A stretch of DNA of 64,000 nucleotides. It comes from Epiperipatus broadwayi. Lineage: Eukaryota > Onychophora > Udeonychophora > Euonychophora > Peripatidae. Positions within the stretch are counted from its first letter, which is position 1. Each line of letters starts with the position of its first letter. Below are positions 45,595-58,404 of the stretch, in pieces. A program made the position numbers and the translations under genes. Location: the NCBI GenBank assembly GCA_028023455.1, contig JAQFVV010012398.1:3744682-3808681 (forward strand), in the 5' to 3' direction. Under the pieces are notes generated by a model. It was not told the origin of the DNA and did no database searches. It saw only the letters and a program-made list of their open reading frames with translations.

Positions 45595-45985
45595 AGATAC
45601 AATAAAAGACAAATGTCCCCAAGATGCTTTCATGCTGAATCAGCACTCTCATCAGTTGGCCCAAATGATCATCTCTCACATATATCTTTATCATATATTA
45701 AACAGATATTCATGTAACACTACAATGTTAGCCAAAAAACAGAATTTTACTAAAATACATCTACAACCATGATTTCATTTGTTAACAAATAGACTACGGT
45801 TGTGGAAGAATTTTAGTAAAATTTTGTAAAATCTACTAGTATACTGTTAGGCAGTATTTGATTATATATATATATATATATGAGTGTGTGTGTGTGTACA
45901 GTATTTATCAATAGTAAATTGCTACATTTTTATTTACAAGTGTCAAACTTATTCCATCTACAACTTTGACACCATACATTCTAGA
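45595..45985 (-). mobile_element. Family C hammerhead repeat, inverted copy
   Basis: The minus strand carries the hammerhead and, at about 45935-45975, the unit's other end (tcaaacttattcc and acaactttgacacc, inverse of gtgtcaaagttgt and ggaataagtttga). A TA/TG microsatellite lies inside (45863-45895). Confidence 0.65.
45611..45672 (-). ncRNA. Hammerhead ribozyme, family C, core intact
   Basis: On the minus strand: CUGAUGA, stem II UGCUG/CAGCA with a two-base extension at its base, GAAA, a short stem III around GCA and a cleavage triplet AUC. Inner stem I CCAA/UUGG; outer stem I is weak. Confidence 0.65.
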
Positions 45986-48199
45986 TAAATATAGTAATGA
46001 GTATCACTAATCATTTATTAAAATAGAGATTTTCTCTAACCCAGATATAAATCTTAAACCTCAGTTAAAGATTAATATATTTGGTTTTTTAATTAAATAC
46101 ACTGAGCAATAAATTTATTTATTTAATAGGCTCACTTTGTAATTTCTTTCTTTAAGGTTTATTTTATCTTTGAATCCATCTGCAACTAAACATGTAGAAA
46201 TCCATAAACATCCCATATATTTCAGTAATTCATGTTTAATGTTGAAAAACGTTTTTAATTGTTGGGTCTTATAATTCATATTAGAGTTACATAGTTCATT
46301 AAAGATGAATGCTCAACTCTTTAATTTATACAATGGTTCAATTATTAATTCTTTCTTAATTTTTATTAATAAATTATATACTAAGTGGATAATTTATCAA
46401 TAATTCTAGACTGTGTGAATTCTCATAACTTCTATTCTTAGATCTAACTTTCTCTGAGAATAAAAATATTATATTAATTTATTGTAGAAATGTATATTAA
46501 TCATTTTTCCTTAATCTTTAGAATCAGACTTAAGTTCAGATAAAGATCCACAAATTTTAAATCCTTCTTTCAGCGCTCTAATAGTGAAAAAAATCATATG
46601 ACTCTCTATAATAAAGATCAGTAATATATCTATTGATTATCAATGATCATATCCATGATTGCCATTATTTAATATTATTTACAAACAAATATCTTAAGTG
46701 ATAGAGCAAGAGACAAATCATGTATACCAGAGAAAAGTTATTGACACATTTGACCAATCCATTAACATTCCAGAAAGAGTGTATAATAATTTCTCACATT
46801 CTAATAGTAAAATTCCTCTCTATATCTTTTCTCATATGAGATGCATTTAACAAGAAATATTTAATAAAATAATTTTCTTATTAGCACCTACTTGATAGTG
46901 AGAAGCATCTAAAAATGTGCTTTTAAATATAATCTGGTATTCTCAGAAATGTTAGATTTTTTCATCAAGTTATTTTAAAAACCCAAAATAACATCTACTA
47001 ATTTGCTTAATATATCTATTTAAAACATTTTTCTCAGGAAAATAAGTTACATTTTGATAGGAATAGAATTCAATGAATGTCATAAAAACAATAATAGTAA
47101 AATGTATAGTTTTATCATAAAAAAATACTTTACATTAGGAAAAATTAGTGCCGCAAATTTTCAAGATGTATAAATCTACATTAATATGCAAAAATAATAA
47201 TTTATAATAAGAAATTATCATGTGGTTAATTTCATTATTGCTTTGAATCCTATTTATAAAATAATCATGCCACATTTATTTTGTACATAATCATTATATG
47301 TAATATAAAATCTTTTTTTGAAACAAATTAATACACTTTTTACTCTCTCTTTCTCTATGTAGAAAATAAATTTCTATATTTTTTTAAAATATGAAATACT
47401 TTATCTAGCATATATCAACAATACTAGTAGAATCTCTGGTTTATTTGTATAAATTATTCTCAACCATATATCAATGATTAATGGTAAAATTAATTAAAAA
47501 GTTAATATTTCTCATCAAAATCAAAACAAAAAACAAAATTACAAAAACATAACATATTTAAAAAAAATAAAACTAATATAATATTATTAGAAAACAAATA
47601 TGAAAACAATATATTTAATAATCAAATTAATGCACAAAGGGAACTAAATAAATGTGAATAATATAAGCTTTCTTTAAAAAATTTATTTAGTGATAAGGAC
47701 AAATGCAACTCCATAAAAAATTAAATTATAAAACCAATCCATAGATTACATGTAAGTTGGAATTTAATAACTGTAAAAAGAGTTTGCAGTTAACTAAGAG
47801 AAAACCCTTTGATTTCTCTTTGAGATTTTAAAGTAATGGAGTAGGACAAATTCCTAATATTCACTCCATATGTTTTTACTATTACAGCTGTTATTATTAC
47901 CTTAAAATGATAAATGAAACTGGATGGGATGATTATTAACATGAATCAACTATTATAGTAAAGTTACTCGATTTTATTTCTGAGTTTAAGATCAAAAACA
48001 TTTCAGTCTTTTTCCTCATTTATCTGATAGTTCTTAATTAAAATATCAGTTGAGTTGTCTTGAAGACAAAATGAATGCATATGTGAATATATTTTTAATA
48101 CAGATACTTAAATCATGACAAACAAAATAAAATTACTGTCCTTATTTCCAAGAGTCTGTTAAATTGCCAGCCAAAGTCAGACGCTGCTAAAAAAACCCT
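45986..48199. other. Long AT-rich spacer
   Basis: No gene, RNA or clear repeat recognised over about 2.2 kb. Confidence 0.5.
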
Positions 48200-50870
48200 A
48201 GTTACAGACTCAGGTTGCCATTCAATGGTGAATCTTTTATTTACATATCTCCTAATGAAAGAAGATTGGATGATTTAAAAGAACATATCTAATTTTAAAT
48301 GGATTTTTGGGGGGACTTTGTGAAATTAGAATAAAAGATGAAGAGACAATTAATTTAAAAAATGGATATGGAGTTGAATATTTTTTGTAAATGAAAGAAC
48401 GATATTGTGGAGATAGTATATTAGCTGAGTGGTGAAAGTAGTTATTCAAATTAATGAAAAATTCTAAATACAGATAATTCAGATTTATTCCCTAACAAAT
48501 TATCATTTGTGATGAAAAAGTAAAGGGATTTTTTATGTGGATAAATAAAAATTTTTTGATCAGGCAAAGCAATATTTTGATATTGTTATGAGAGACTCTA
48601 ACATTAAAGTTGATAAACAATTGAAAGATGAAAATGCTGTGGGTACATTTGATTACCATCAGAAAAATGAGAGGATATACCTTTGTTAAGTTCACGGGGG
48701 AATAAAATTATATATTAGAAATTATTTGTGTAAAAAAATGCTAACATAGAAGCATCCAAATAAAAGTTCAACAAAATTGAATTATATTTTGATTAACAGA
48801 AAAAAAGTTATAATATTCTTAATTAGATTGAACACAAAAAGTAATATCTATTAGCGAGATGTAAGATAAGAATTAGTGCAAAGCTAGAAAGATAAAAACT
48901 ATTAAGAAAGACAATATTAACAATTAATATTCCTAATCTTCATAAACAATTCATGAATCTAAATTAGAACTTGCAAACCCTTTTAAAATAAGTAATAAAT
49001 AAATGATTTGAATTTGAAAAAAAACCACTAAAAAAGTAACTAATCTTATATTAAGAAGTACAATAAAGATAACTAATATACACACAAAAAGACAAGTTAT
49101 TACTAAATTTTCACTGAGATAATATAATGCATAAAAAATGAATATAAAAACATCTTTAAATGAGCTTTTAAAAAGAATGGAATATCTAAGAGTTTTATAT
49201 AATGATATAATAAAGATTTAATTATAATATAAAAATATATAATGGTGAATTGCCAAGAAAAGATATGAAAGAACAGTCTGAAAAGTATAAAACAATCAAC
49301 ATACTGGAAGTAAAATTGTTTCAGTAATAAGAATAAAAGTTAAAACTAATACTAAAAAGAGAGTTGACATCATAAAATGTGTCAAAGAACTTTAAAGAGA
49401 ATTATATAGAAATAAAGAACAAGAAAATAATATATTCTGTACAAATATTACATCTGAATTGACCAAAAATTAAAAATGACAGGGTGAAACATACAATTAA
49501 ATCTATGAAAAGAAATGATAGGATATATAGCTTTACTAATAATTTTTCTATTTCTTTATCTGATTCTCTTAAAATATTAATATTTTAAGAGAATCAGATA
49601 AAGAAATAGAAAAATTATTAGTAAAGCTATATACCAAACCTTTAAATATTATATTATACCAGATTATTGTAAGAATGCAATAGTAATGTTGGTATATAAG
49701 AAAGATGAAAAAGAGATATTAGAAATTACATACTTATCAGTCTTCTAATCAGTTATACACAAAATTCCAAGATAATTAGAACTCACCTACAACAAAGTTT
49801 GGACTCTAACCAATCTAAAAATTAGAGGATTTAAAAGTGGTTTTACTGCAGAAAATCACATTTAAATATTGACAGAACTTATGAAAGAATATGTCAATAT
49901 GAGTTGTGATATTCTGAAGAATATTTGTTGAAATGCAACAATAAAGATTATAGAATACAAAATGATACTAAAAAAATTAACATTAAAAAAGATGCATGGC
50001 AAAGTGATTTCAAGTTTCCAAATCTTTCACAGCAGTTTTACAAAAAGTATTTTTATGTAATAATGTGGAAAACTAAGTGAGTAAAAATAAATGGAGGTTT
50101 TTTAAGTTATCTAGATTTTTTAATGAAAATATGTTGTTGTTTTTTTAAAATAATGCTTGAAATTTTCAGAAAATATTTGCAAGATTAGATGAGAGTAATA
50201 AAGTAGAAGTAAAAATAAATGCTTAAAGAACTAAAGTAGCATTCATGAATATTTTCCTAAAAGGAAAATGAAGATTGATAATGATGAGTTAGAAAAAGTT
50301 AGCAACTACAAATATCTTGTTTAAATTATTTATACAGATAGAAACATAATGGATGAAATTAATTATAGAATTAAACTTGAATGGGGTGCTTTTGATAGAG
50401 ATAAGTTAGGATTAAAAGAAAATATACTTATATATTTAAAGTGAAAGGCTTTCGATGTATAGCTTTTACCAGGTGTTACCTATGGATCTGAGTCATGAGC
50501 ACATAATAGTAAAGCAATATAAAGATTTCAGATGATTCAATGAAGTTTGTAGAGATGTCTGTTAAAAATAATGACAAGAGATCAAAAATGAAATACACGG
50601 ATGAGACAACAAACAGATATCTTTTGGACCATTGAAAGAATTAAGAGAATGCAATGGAACTATCTGAATACATTACAAAAGATATTATAATAAATAGACA
50701 ATTAAAGTCTTATATTGAATCACCCAGAGTTATAAAATATCTGTAATAAATCCTCTTGTGAGATGAATAAGATAAGAAAAAATAATTGTGAAAAAACATC
50801 TATGTATTAGAAAAACTGGATTAAATTAATTGATAATGGTTGAAAAGAATGATAATGAATGGATTTAACA
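48200..50870 (+). pseudogene. RTE retrotransposon, near full-length but decayed
   Basis: In order: a late endonuclease segment (KDEETINLKNGYG, then RDSNIKVDKQL, GTFDYHQKNERIY at about 48592-48690, matching GDFNAKVG and FGYGQRNERG of AP-type endonucleases); the linker (SEKYKTINILEV, TSELTK); KEIEKLLVKLYTK; the reverse transcriptase with heavy damage; LLPGVTYGSES (about 50470-50500); and the tail ending gataatggttga. The frame is broken throughout. A perfect palindrome at 49524-49633 sits in the linker/RT junction. It is the only copy here that includes endonuclease sequence. Confidence 0.78.
49524..49633. repeat. Perfect 110-bp palindrome without spacer
   Basis: The two 55-bp arms are exact inverse complements around 49578/49579 (…cttaaaatatt | aatattttaag…). 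The right arm is genuine RTE sequence (KEIEKLLVKLYTK); the left arm is its inverted duplicate. Confidence 0.95.
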
Positions 50871-51400
50871 AGTACAACAAAACAAAAGTTTGGCTCTGTA
50901 ATTCAAAAGAAATTAACTGACATTAAGAAATTTATAAAAAATTAAATTCACAAAAAACTATCCATGTATAGATAAAATGAAAGACATGAATGGTGCAAAA
51001 AATACACAAGTGAAAATATCTTTATAAAAATAACTGATAAAGTATAATCATAAATAACCAGATAAAAATTTGTTTATGGCCATAACTATATAATGTCTCT
51101 GGCTTCTGTGTTTTTATTTTCGCAGCAATAAACCATTTTTTTGAATTTAATTTCTTATAGATTTATTGCTATAATACATTGCTTATTTTTTGTATTAATG
51201 TATCATTTGTTCTCATCACTAATCTGATTACATATGAAATTTTTGTGTTGATCACATTTAGTATTCAATTCAATTATTTTATAATATTGTATATTTCATT
51301 GATTGTTGGATATAATATTTTCAGATTTGTTTTCTAAATATATATTATTTTTATGCTTTTAAATATATTATTTTTATATTTTTTTGGTTCCGGTTTTTTT

Positions 51401-51438
<38 letters not shown>

Positions 51439-54400
51439 GACCATCTGAATGGGCACAAGGGTTTAAGATACTTTGTATCTGCACTGAATAGTTATATTAT
51501 ATTAAAAAAAAAATGAAATAGCCTTAGAATTTTAAAATTTTTTGCTGGAGATTGTTTAAAGCTTAGATATGAGTTGCTTATGCAGTTTATTGACCACTTG
51601 ATAGATATTCATTATTATTAGTGTGGTTAATGAGGTATTTAATGTAAGGAAGAGGGGTTGTTTATTAATGGAATTAATGCATTTTGTCAGAAAAATGCAA
51701 AGTTATTTTATATTATTGTAATATTAGTTGAATGGTTTCAAAATCCTTTATTCATTAATTCTTATCCTTTTGTCAACAATTAATAGCCATTTCAATTATA
51801 TTTAGTTAAGATAGTTTAATATTTAGGTTGCAGTATGTGTGCATGCATATATGTCTGTATTATGTTTCATTTCATTTTCATCTTTAAGAACAGCAAACAA
51901 TAGTACATTCACAATAAAAACATTTCAATTACGGTAGTTATCTTAAATAATTTAACAAATATATATTTCTTTCCAATGATCAATAGATAGTTGAATCAAT
52001 GAATTATTTTATAAATTAAATAAATTATTAATCATTTTGGTTTAACAGTTAATTAATATTCATTTTTCTTTCAAGTTTGTAAAAGCTATTTATTTTATTA
52101 TTATTTTTATCTTGATTTTAATTCTAAAAATCAAAGTGATTTTTTTTTTAAAAGATTTTTTTGAATATGTAATTAGCTTAGCTAGAAGAGAAGCATGGGA
52201 GTAACCTTGTGGAAGGAAATGAACTTTGCTAAAGAGAGCTATTTAACAAAGATCTCCAGTGGAAAATTTGCTTATTATGTAATGTAATTGTAGCCAAAAA
52301 CAGTGGCTCATTATTGTGAAAGTAAAACCAGTTGCTGAAGTCAAATTGATTTTAGAAAAAGACTTTGGAGTAAAACTTTGAAAGGATCTTAAGAAATTTA
52401 TTATGGGAAAAGTTAATTTTAGAATGCAGTTCTAAATTTTAAAAAGATACTCAGTTTACTTTACTCTCTTTGATTTAAACATGTTGAATTAACCTCTTCA
52501 TAACTATTGCTCTTTTAAAAATGTATGTTAATAACGTCCAGTCTACATTACTTCACTTAATTGTCATTTTAAATAAGAATAAATTGCATGAATATTATTG
52601 TTGTATCATTAACCAATGTGTGTTTTTTAATATATCTGGAAAATGCATGCAGAACTATTTTACAGAATATATTTTAATTCTTCACTATTTTCCGTGCTAT
52701 GTTTTTGTGAGGATTAAACATAAAATTAAGGATATGCATATTTTAATAAATCATGCCATGTTTAAATTCATCATAAAGAGATGACAGCATTTGTTTGTCT
52801 GGTATTTCTGGAAATAGTACATATTTTAAATGAAGGAAATAAATGTGAGCTACTTCAAATTAAGTATTTGCTTAAATCGAATGGAAGGATAGAAATGCGG
52901 GTAATTTTTGTTCTCTTCAATAAAGATGGAAAATAAAATAAAATATTATTAATTGAAGAATTACTAAGGAAACATGGTATCTTAATGGACAATATTTAAG
53001 AATAAACCAGGCATATAATAAATTATAAAGTGTTAAATGCTATTCAAGAAATTACTAAAAATAATTACGTATTCAATTTAGAACTACAACGGAATAAGTG
53101 AGATAATTCCTGTCCAACAGTAGCTAAGAATTTATTATATTCTCGTCATAATAGAAGATAAATTGATTGCTTATGTATGATACAGTAACTTAAATAACTT
53201 TGTTATGAACATTGAAGATGCTGAGTCCTATTTAAGCATGATTATATTTGTTTGGTTATCCTACAGCAGTTTATTTTGATTTAAATTCAGTTTGGAATGT
53301 GTCCCATATTGTTTCATAAACCTGGAACCGAGCTTTGCAAGTGAACTTTTATTTTAAGTTACAAAACTAATAACCTTTGTTTCTTTATTTTTTTTATTGC
53401 TTGTCATAATTAATGTATATGATAGGTAGATAGGCTTATTTATTATTATGTTTATTTATAATTTGGGTTATTTTGATCTTCAAGACCGTCTCTAAAGCGT
53501 ATCCAAATGAGGAATACGCTGGTAAAAATTGATTGTGTTCAAATAGATCTTATTGTTCTTTTATGAAGGTAAAAGAAATATTTTTTTTAATATATTATTA
53601 GAGAGGTTTATATATATATTGCATACTTTATTATCTCAAAGTGAGAATTTTTTTTTTTTGAATCAACGAACATATAATAGAAATAGTTTGCAAGATATGA
53701 AAGAAAGTTAGTTCGTAATAATTATAAATATTAAATTTTAAAAGTAACCTAAAGTTTATTCTGAATTAAAAGTTATACCTTAATGCCATATTTAATTACC
53801 ATGTTGCCTGCATAGTGTGTAATTTAGAGTTAATTTTATATATGTTTTTATTCGCGTGTGTGTGTTTGTTTTGCACAATTATGACATTTGTTTGATAAAG
53901 TTCAGTTTGTGAATATTTTATGTATAAATTTCGGACACTGTCATATTCTACTGAGTTGAATGGATTGGTATGTTCTCTGTATGTATTTATCTGCCAGTGT
54001 GTATTTATAATGTTCGATATTTAGAAAAGCTATGAGAATAGAAAGAAATCTGATTGCGTTATAATGTCTGTAGGGATAAAAGATTTTGCTTATTTAGTCT
54101 ATGTTAATAATTTTCCATGAGTAGAGCCTAGTTGATATTATATGCGTATGATTAAATGATATTTTGAAGTGATGTTTTCTTAGAGCCTGGTGATGAGGAA
54201 AAAATCCCCATCGACATTATATTTAGAATCAAATGAATTATTGTAGAAATGATCGGTAAGAGTTTATCTGCTCCTCATGTAGATTTCCCTTATAACGTAT
54301 AGTATGTATGATCATGAAAATATAACTATGTGTTAATTAATAGGTGGCCAGATAAATTGTTAAATTAATTCTTGATGTAGTATTAGTGTCTTATTTTATC

Positions 54401-55987
54401 GATGAATTACGACATTGTCTGAAATAAAATAATTGTATGATATTTTCTTAATGAATGGAGACTTTATAGAAAAGATGTTTTATATTATTTCTGCTTGAAC
54501 GTGCACACACTTGTGTAATATAAATAATATCGCGTATATAAAGTATAGAGATATTGAAATTAAAATGAGAAATAAATGTTTTTTTTTTCGAAATACATTG
54601 CATTCATTTAAATAGAAGTATAAAGTATTGAGATTAAAACGGGAAATAAATATTTTAAAATAGTGTATTTATTTAAATAAAGGTTATAAATCATCAAATC
54701 ATCAGAATAAACATGATTTTGTTGCTATGCATGAAAGGTATACGTAATTGAAAGTGATTATTTAGTCAATTAGAGAAAGTTGCTTTGTTGAGAGCCAAAT
54801 ATAATTAATTTGATTTATTTTGTTAATCAAGAGTAATATCCTCTCAAAAGTATTTTTTTGTGCTAATAATATAACATGTTATTTATTTATTGTCATGTAG
54901 ATGAAACATGTAGGCAGAGCATGTGTTCGAAGTCAGGATATTTAAGTTTTGTTATTAATTTGCTTTGATAATAGGGATAATCCCAAACTGATGCTCAAAG
55001 TTTATTTGATAATTTAAAAATCTGTAAGACAAATAGTCCATTTGTAAATATCATGTTAAACCAAGTTTATTTTATTGTAATAAATGATTTGTTTTAGTTA
55101 TTTAAAATCTTAAAAACTGTGTCTAGAGTTATTCTTGTGTACATTCATGTTTCCATTTCCACATCTCCACATTTCATAAATCTATTACAAAATGGATATA
55201 TTATTTTAGAGTTACAATATTAAATTTGCTAGTGTATAACAATATTGTTTTTCTTAATCCAAACATTATAAAAGAACATTGCCACTTGATAAACGTATTA
55301 GAATGGTTGTCAAGTCAGTATATTTATTAGATGATAATATGAGATTAAAATATCCTATTTCTGTCATTATCTTATTATAGAAACACAGTAAAATATTTTA
55401 GTCAATTTGTTTCATTACATTTTATCATACTTTATAATTGTAATTTATGGGCCAATGTAGTTTATTTAATTCAACTGTGTTTGTTAAAATTCTCTGAGAT
55501 CTTATTGTTTATTTCTTGATTGGCATTAAAGTAGATGTTTAGATTATAATATGCCAAGTTATAGAATTGTTTAAGAATATAATTATAGCAAGCTGATATA
55601 TGTTATACTTGGATGAAGAAGAAATTAAGTGTCAAGTATATTTTAATAGACTGTACCAAATAAACATTATGATTCTTTATCATACAATTAATTAATAAAG
55701 GAATTTACATTATGTTAAATGTTTTGTAATATTTCTTCTTTTATTCATTTATTATCATATATCTTATGAACTTCCTATAGCCTCCCACTGAGCTGAGCTG
55801 AACATAGACTTAATTGAAGAGTCTCAGTAATAATTTCGTATCATATATTTTGTTATATTGTTCTATTCATTAATAGAACTGGTGCCTGGGCATTTCGCTC
55901 ATGTAATGTATATAATCGGTGTTGGGAGTGTAGGTTATAATATATATATATATATACTTCTGAAACACAGCAATAGGAAAGCTTATA
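50871..55987. other. Long repeat-poor region, T- and G-biased plus strand
   Basis: About 5.1 kb with no recognised transposon and no credible open frame (an 87-codon frame at 52521-52784 is low complexity). By eye the plus strand is rich in T and G, unlike the A-rich spacer elsewhere. It could be part of a long intron or untranslated region of a plus-strand gene, but nothing proves transcription. Confidence 0.35.
51399..51436. repeat. (TA)n microsatellite
   Basis: An uninterrupted TA run of about 38 bp. Confidence 0.95.
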
Positions 55988-56478
55988 AGAATAATGGTTC
56001 AATGGCCGAGCACTTTTGAGAACTTATTGTGTTCTCATAATCATAGCAAGATCAGAATAAGAAAAAAGAGAATGGATATATATATATATGGCCGATGGCA
56101 TTCAATTTTATCTAAAGTAGAGCATTCATTTTTTGGCAAAAGGAAAACATGATTCTACATGGTATATAGCATTGGTGTTGTTGACTATATACTTAGCCTC
56201 TCTAATTTTTTGCTTAGAGTCATTTCTTTCAATGTATTGCATTACAGCCAAAGTAGAAATAAATGAGTGTCCTGTTATGTTCTGGTGTTCTAGGAAGATG
56301 GAGTTATATTCTGGTTTGTCAGATGCTCTTTTATATAAATATTGATAGCAATTTACCCACTGACGATGTTGTGAAAGGTGTGTAGATAGGAATCTCTTTT
56401 TTTCGTATTCTGATCTTGCTATGATTTATGAGAACACAATAAGTTCTCAAAAGTGCTCCATCATTGTATCATTACTTT
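55988..56478. mobile_element. Foldback element with about 75-bp terminal inverted repeats
   Basis: The left arm (about 55990-56064; cacttttgagaacttattgt then atcatagcaagatcagaata) is inverted at about 56397-56478 (tattctgatcttgctatgat, then acaataagttctcaaaagtg). The 70-codon plus frame between them (56133-56345) contains a hydrophobic stretch but no known domain. Confidence 0.8.
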
Positions 56479-56605
56479 TATCAGCTTCTCTATTGCAGCA
56501 TTTCAGCACACTCAACACATATTGCAGCTCATTAAAGAGAAGTATAAACACATTATTATGACTTCATATTATTATTATTTTCAGGATATTCCATGTAGTT
56601 AAATA

Positions 56606-56645
56606 ACTGACATTTCAATACAACAACATGTACCTTCCTCAGAGT
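56606..56645 (-). ncRNA. Hammerhead core of the PLE, left arm
   Basis: On the minus strand: CUGAGGA (position 7 is free to vary), stem II GUAC/GUAU, GAAA, then UGUC with cleavage after C. Stem I starts ACU/AGU. Stem III A-U plus U-G. Confidence 0.6.
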
Positions 56646-56744
56646 GTTCTCTTTTTCAAATCATAGGAATGCATATGTGATTTAAAATCGTTATTTTTTT
56701 TCTCTCATATTTAAATTATATTTGTTGCAAAGTTTTAAGAATTA

Positions 56745-56860
56745 TTTTGTCTTCCAATAGCTTCTTCCAAATGTTGTTGATTTTCTTTAATTCACACCTT
56801 TCATTTATGCTCTTGGGTCTTTTAAAAATGTGTATAATTTCTCTTAGCAATATTTCGTCA
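56745..56860 (-). pseudogene. PLE C-terminus (GIY-YIG endonuclease end), left arm
   Basis: The minus strand reads REIIHIFKRPKSINER, then ELKKINNIWKKLL. This fits the REAIxIxKRP...NRD.GYxL...W..LL ending known from Penelope-like GIY-YIG proteins. Only the last residues of the domain are present; the catalytic part and the reverse transcriptase are missing. Confidence 0.68.
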
Positions 56861-56921
56861 TATTATTCAATTTTTGTTGAAATATTTGTTTTATCAAAAA
56901 CAAAAATTGAACAATATGACC

Positions 56922-57035
56922 AGACATTGCTAAGGAAGCTATAGAGATTTTTAAAAGACCTAAGAACGAAAATGAAAGGTATGAATTAAAGAAAATCAAC
57001 AACATTTGGAAGAAGCTATTGGAAAACAAAATAAT
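56922..57035 (+). pseudogene. PLE C-terminus (GIY-YIG endonuclease end), right arm
   Basis: The plus strand reads AKEAIEIFKRPKNENER, then ELKKINNIWKKLL, the same domain end as the left arm with several substitutions. The frame is open across this stretch but truncated at the palindrome centre. Confidence 0.68.
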
Positions 57036-57140
57036 TCTTAAAACTTCTCAACCACTAAAATTTAAATATGATGAGAAAGAAAAAGATAAAAATAATGATT
57101 TTAAATCTCACACACATTCCTATGATTTGAGAAAGATGAT

Positions 57141-57180
57141 GCTCTGAGGAAGGTACTTGTTATTGTACTGAAACGTCAGC
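57141..57180 (+). ncRNA. Hammerhead core of the PLE, right arm
   Basis: CUGAGGA is at 57144-57150, stem II GUAC/GUAC, GAAA at 57170-57173, palindromic ACGU stem III with GUC (cleavage after C57177). Stem I starts GCU/AGC; the other arm has ACU/AGU, a paired change. Outer stem I pairing is not clear. Confidence 0.65.
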
Positions 57181-57375
57181 TATTTAGCTATTTTACTACA
57201 TGGAATATCCCAATAATAATAATAATATGAAGTCATCATTTATTCATGAAAATATTAGAATTAACTTATAATTATATATTTACTTCCATTTTTTTCCATT
57301 TTGAACATTGATATGTGATTGATCAATTCATTCTAAGTTTAACTTATAAGCTCTACTAATCGCTGATTTATTAGG

Positions 57376-57600
57376 GAGAGTTTTTTATAATATTTAAATA
57401 AATGTTATGGGCATTCATACAGAAAAAGTAGTCTTTATAGTCTAAATTTTTATTTTATTGATGCTTAGCATGCTTTTGATAGCTAAGAACATGATATTTT
57501 ACATATTAAAAGCATGCTAAGCATTAGCAAAATCAAAGTTTAAACTATAAGGACTAATTTTTCTGTATGAATGCCTGTAATATTTATTTAAATATTACAG
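57376..57600. mobile_element. Foldback repeat, arms about 100 bp
   Basis: ggcattcatacagaaaaagt on the left is inverted as tttttctgtatgaatgcc on the right; ttgatgcttagcatgctttt is inverted as aaaagcatgctaagcatt. The centre is near 57490. No coding sequence. Confidence 0.8.
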
Positions 57601-57960
57601 TAATCCAGAAAAGAGTAAAATTATTGATTTTGGTTTAGGGAGAGTTTTATAAAATATTTATTTAAAATTGACTTAATCCTAAAGTGCTTATTTAAAAGCT
57701 AAAAAGTATTTGCAGCAAATATTGAAAAAAAAAGCACAATTGCAATTAAAGTTCTGGTAAAGTTAAAAGAGAAAAGAAAAACAAACACCAGTATTGTATT
57801 GAATACATTTAATAATATCACATGATCACCATTTCTTATGCTTTCTCATAACTGTTATTAAAGCAGACAAAACTCTCCATACAGTAGTGCCACTCAGTGC
57901 AAGCCAGAATAAACATTTTCCAGAAAGCTTGTGCATAAAATTCCTATCTAGTGTCTATTC

Positions 57961-58013
57961 ATCCAATATCCCCAGACTAGTTTCTGGCTTGTGGCCCTCA
58001 TCAGTGATGAGTT
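57961..58013 (-). ncRNA. Hammerhead motif, family A, stem I truncated
   Basis: Core CUGAUGA and GAAA, stem II GGC/GCC and ACUAGU with GUC are intact on the minus strand. The 5' strand of stem I is replaced at the joint with the plus part, so pairing is poor. Confidence 0.7.
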
Positions 58014-58345
58014 AGAGATTTTGAGCACAAGCCTTCTAGCATACATTGATTATTCTGGATTGCACCAAGTAGTACTATTGTATGGAGAGTTTTGCCAGAT
58101 TTAATAAGTTATGAGCAATCCTGTGCAATAGGATAGTGGTGGCTATAATTATTAAAAAACTAATGATACCAAAATGTATGAGTACTAAACTGAGTTAAGA
58201 TTTATATGACTATATAAGCTAATGAGCTTAGATTGAAAATATTATTGTTTCAATTTTATTCTCATAGTTTTGTAGTTAAGTAGAGATAAAAGTTGGCTGC
58301 TGGAGGGTTGCATTAGATCCTAAGATCTAGGTGCAGTGCTCTCAG

Positions 58346-58404
58346 ATCCAAGGCTCCTCACCGATGAAGGCCACAAGCCAGAAACTAGTCTGGGGATATT
58401 GGAT
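58346..58404 (+). ncRNA. Hammerhead motif, family A, U4 mutated
   Basis: All helices are intact (AUCCAA/UUGGAU, UCCUCA/UGGGGA, GGC/GCC, ACUAGU). The core reads CCGAUGA (U4 to C), predicted to weaken or stop cleavage. Confidence 0.75.

Larger units (their letters stand above)
56559..57236. mobile_element. Palindromic pair of Penelope-like element 3' ends
   Basis: Two arms of about 325 bp, inverted around about 56888. Each arm, read outward, encodes the C-terminus of a PLE GIY-YIG protein and then a hammerhead core; the outer ends (atgacttcatattattatta and taataataatatgaagtcat) are the same unit end. So two 5'-truncated PLE copies are joined head to head. The open frames of 61 and 65 codons reported on the opposite strands here are antisense to this coding sequence. 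Confidence 0.78.
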
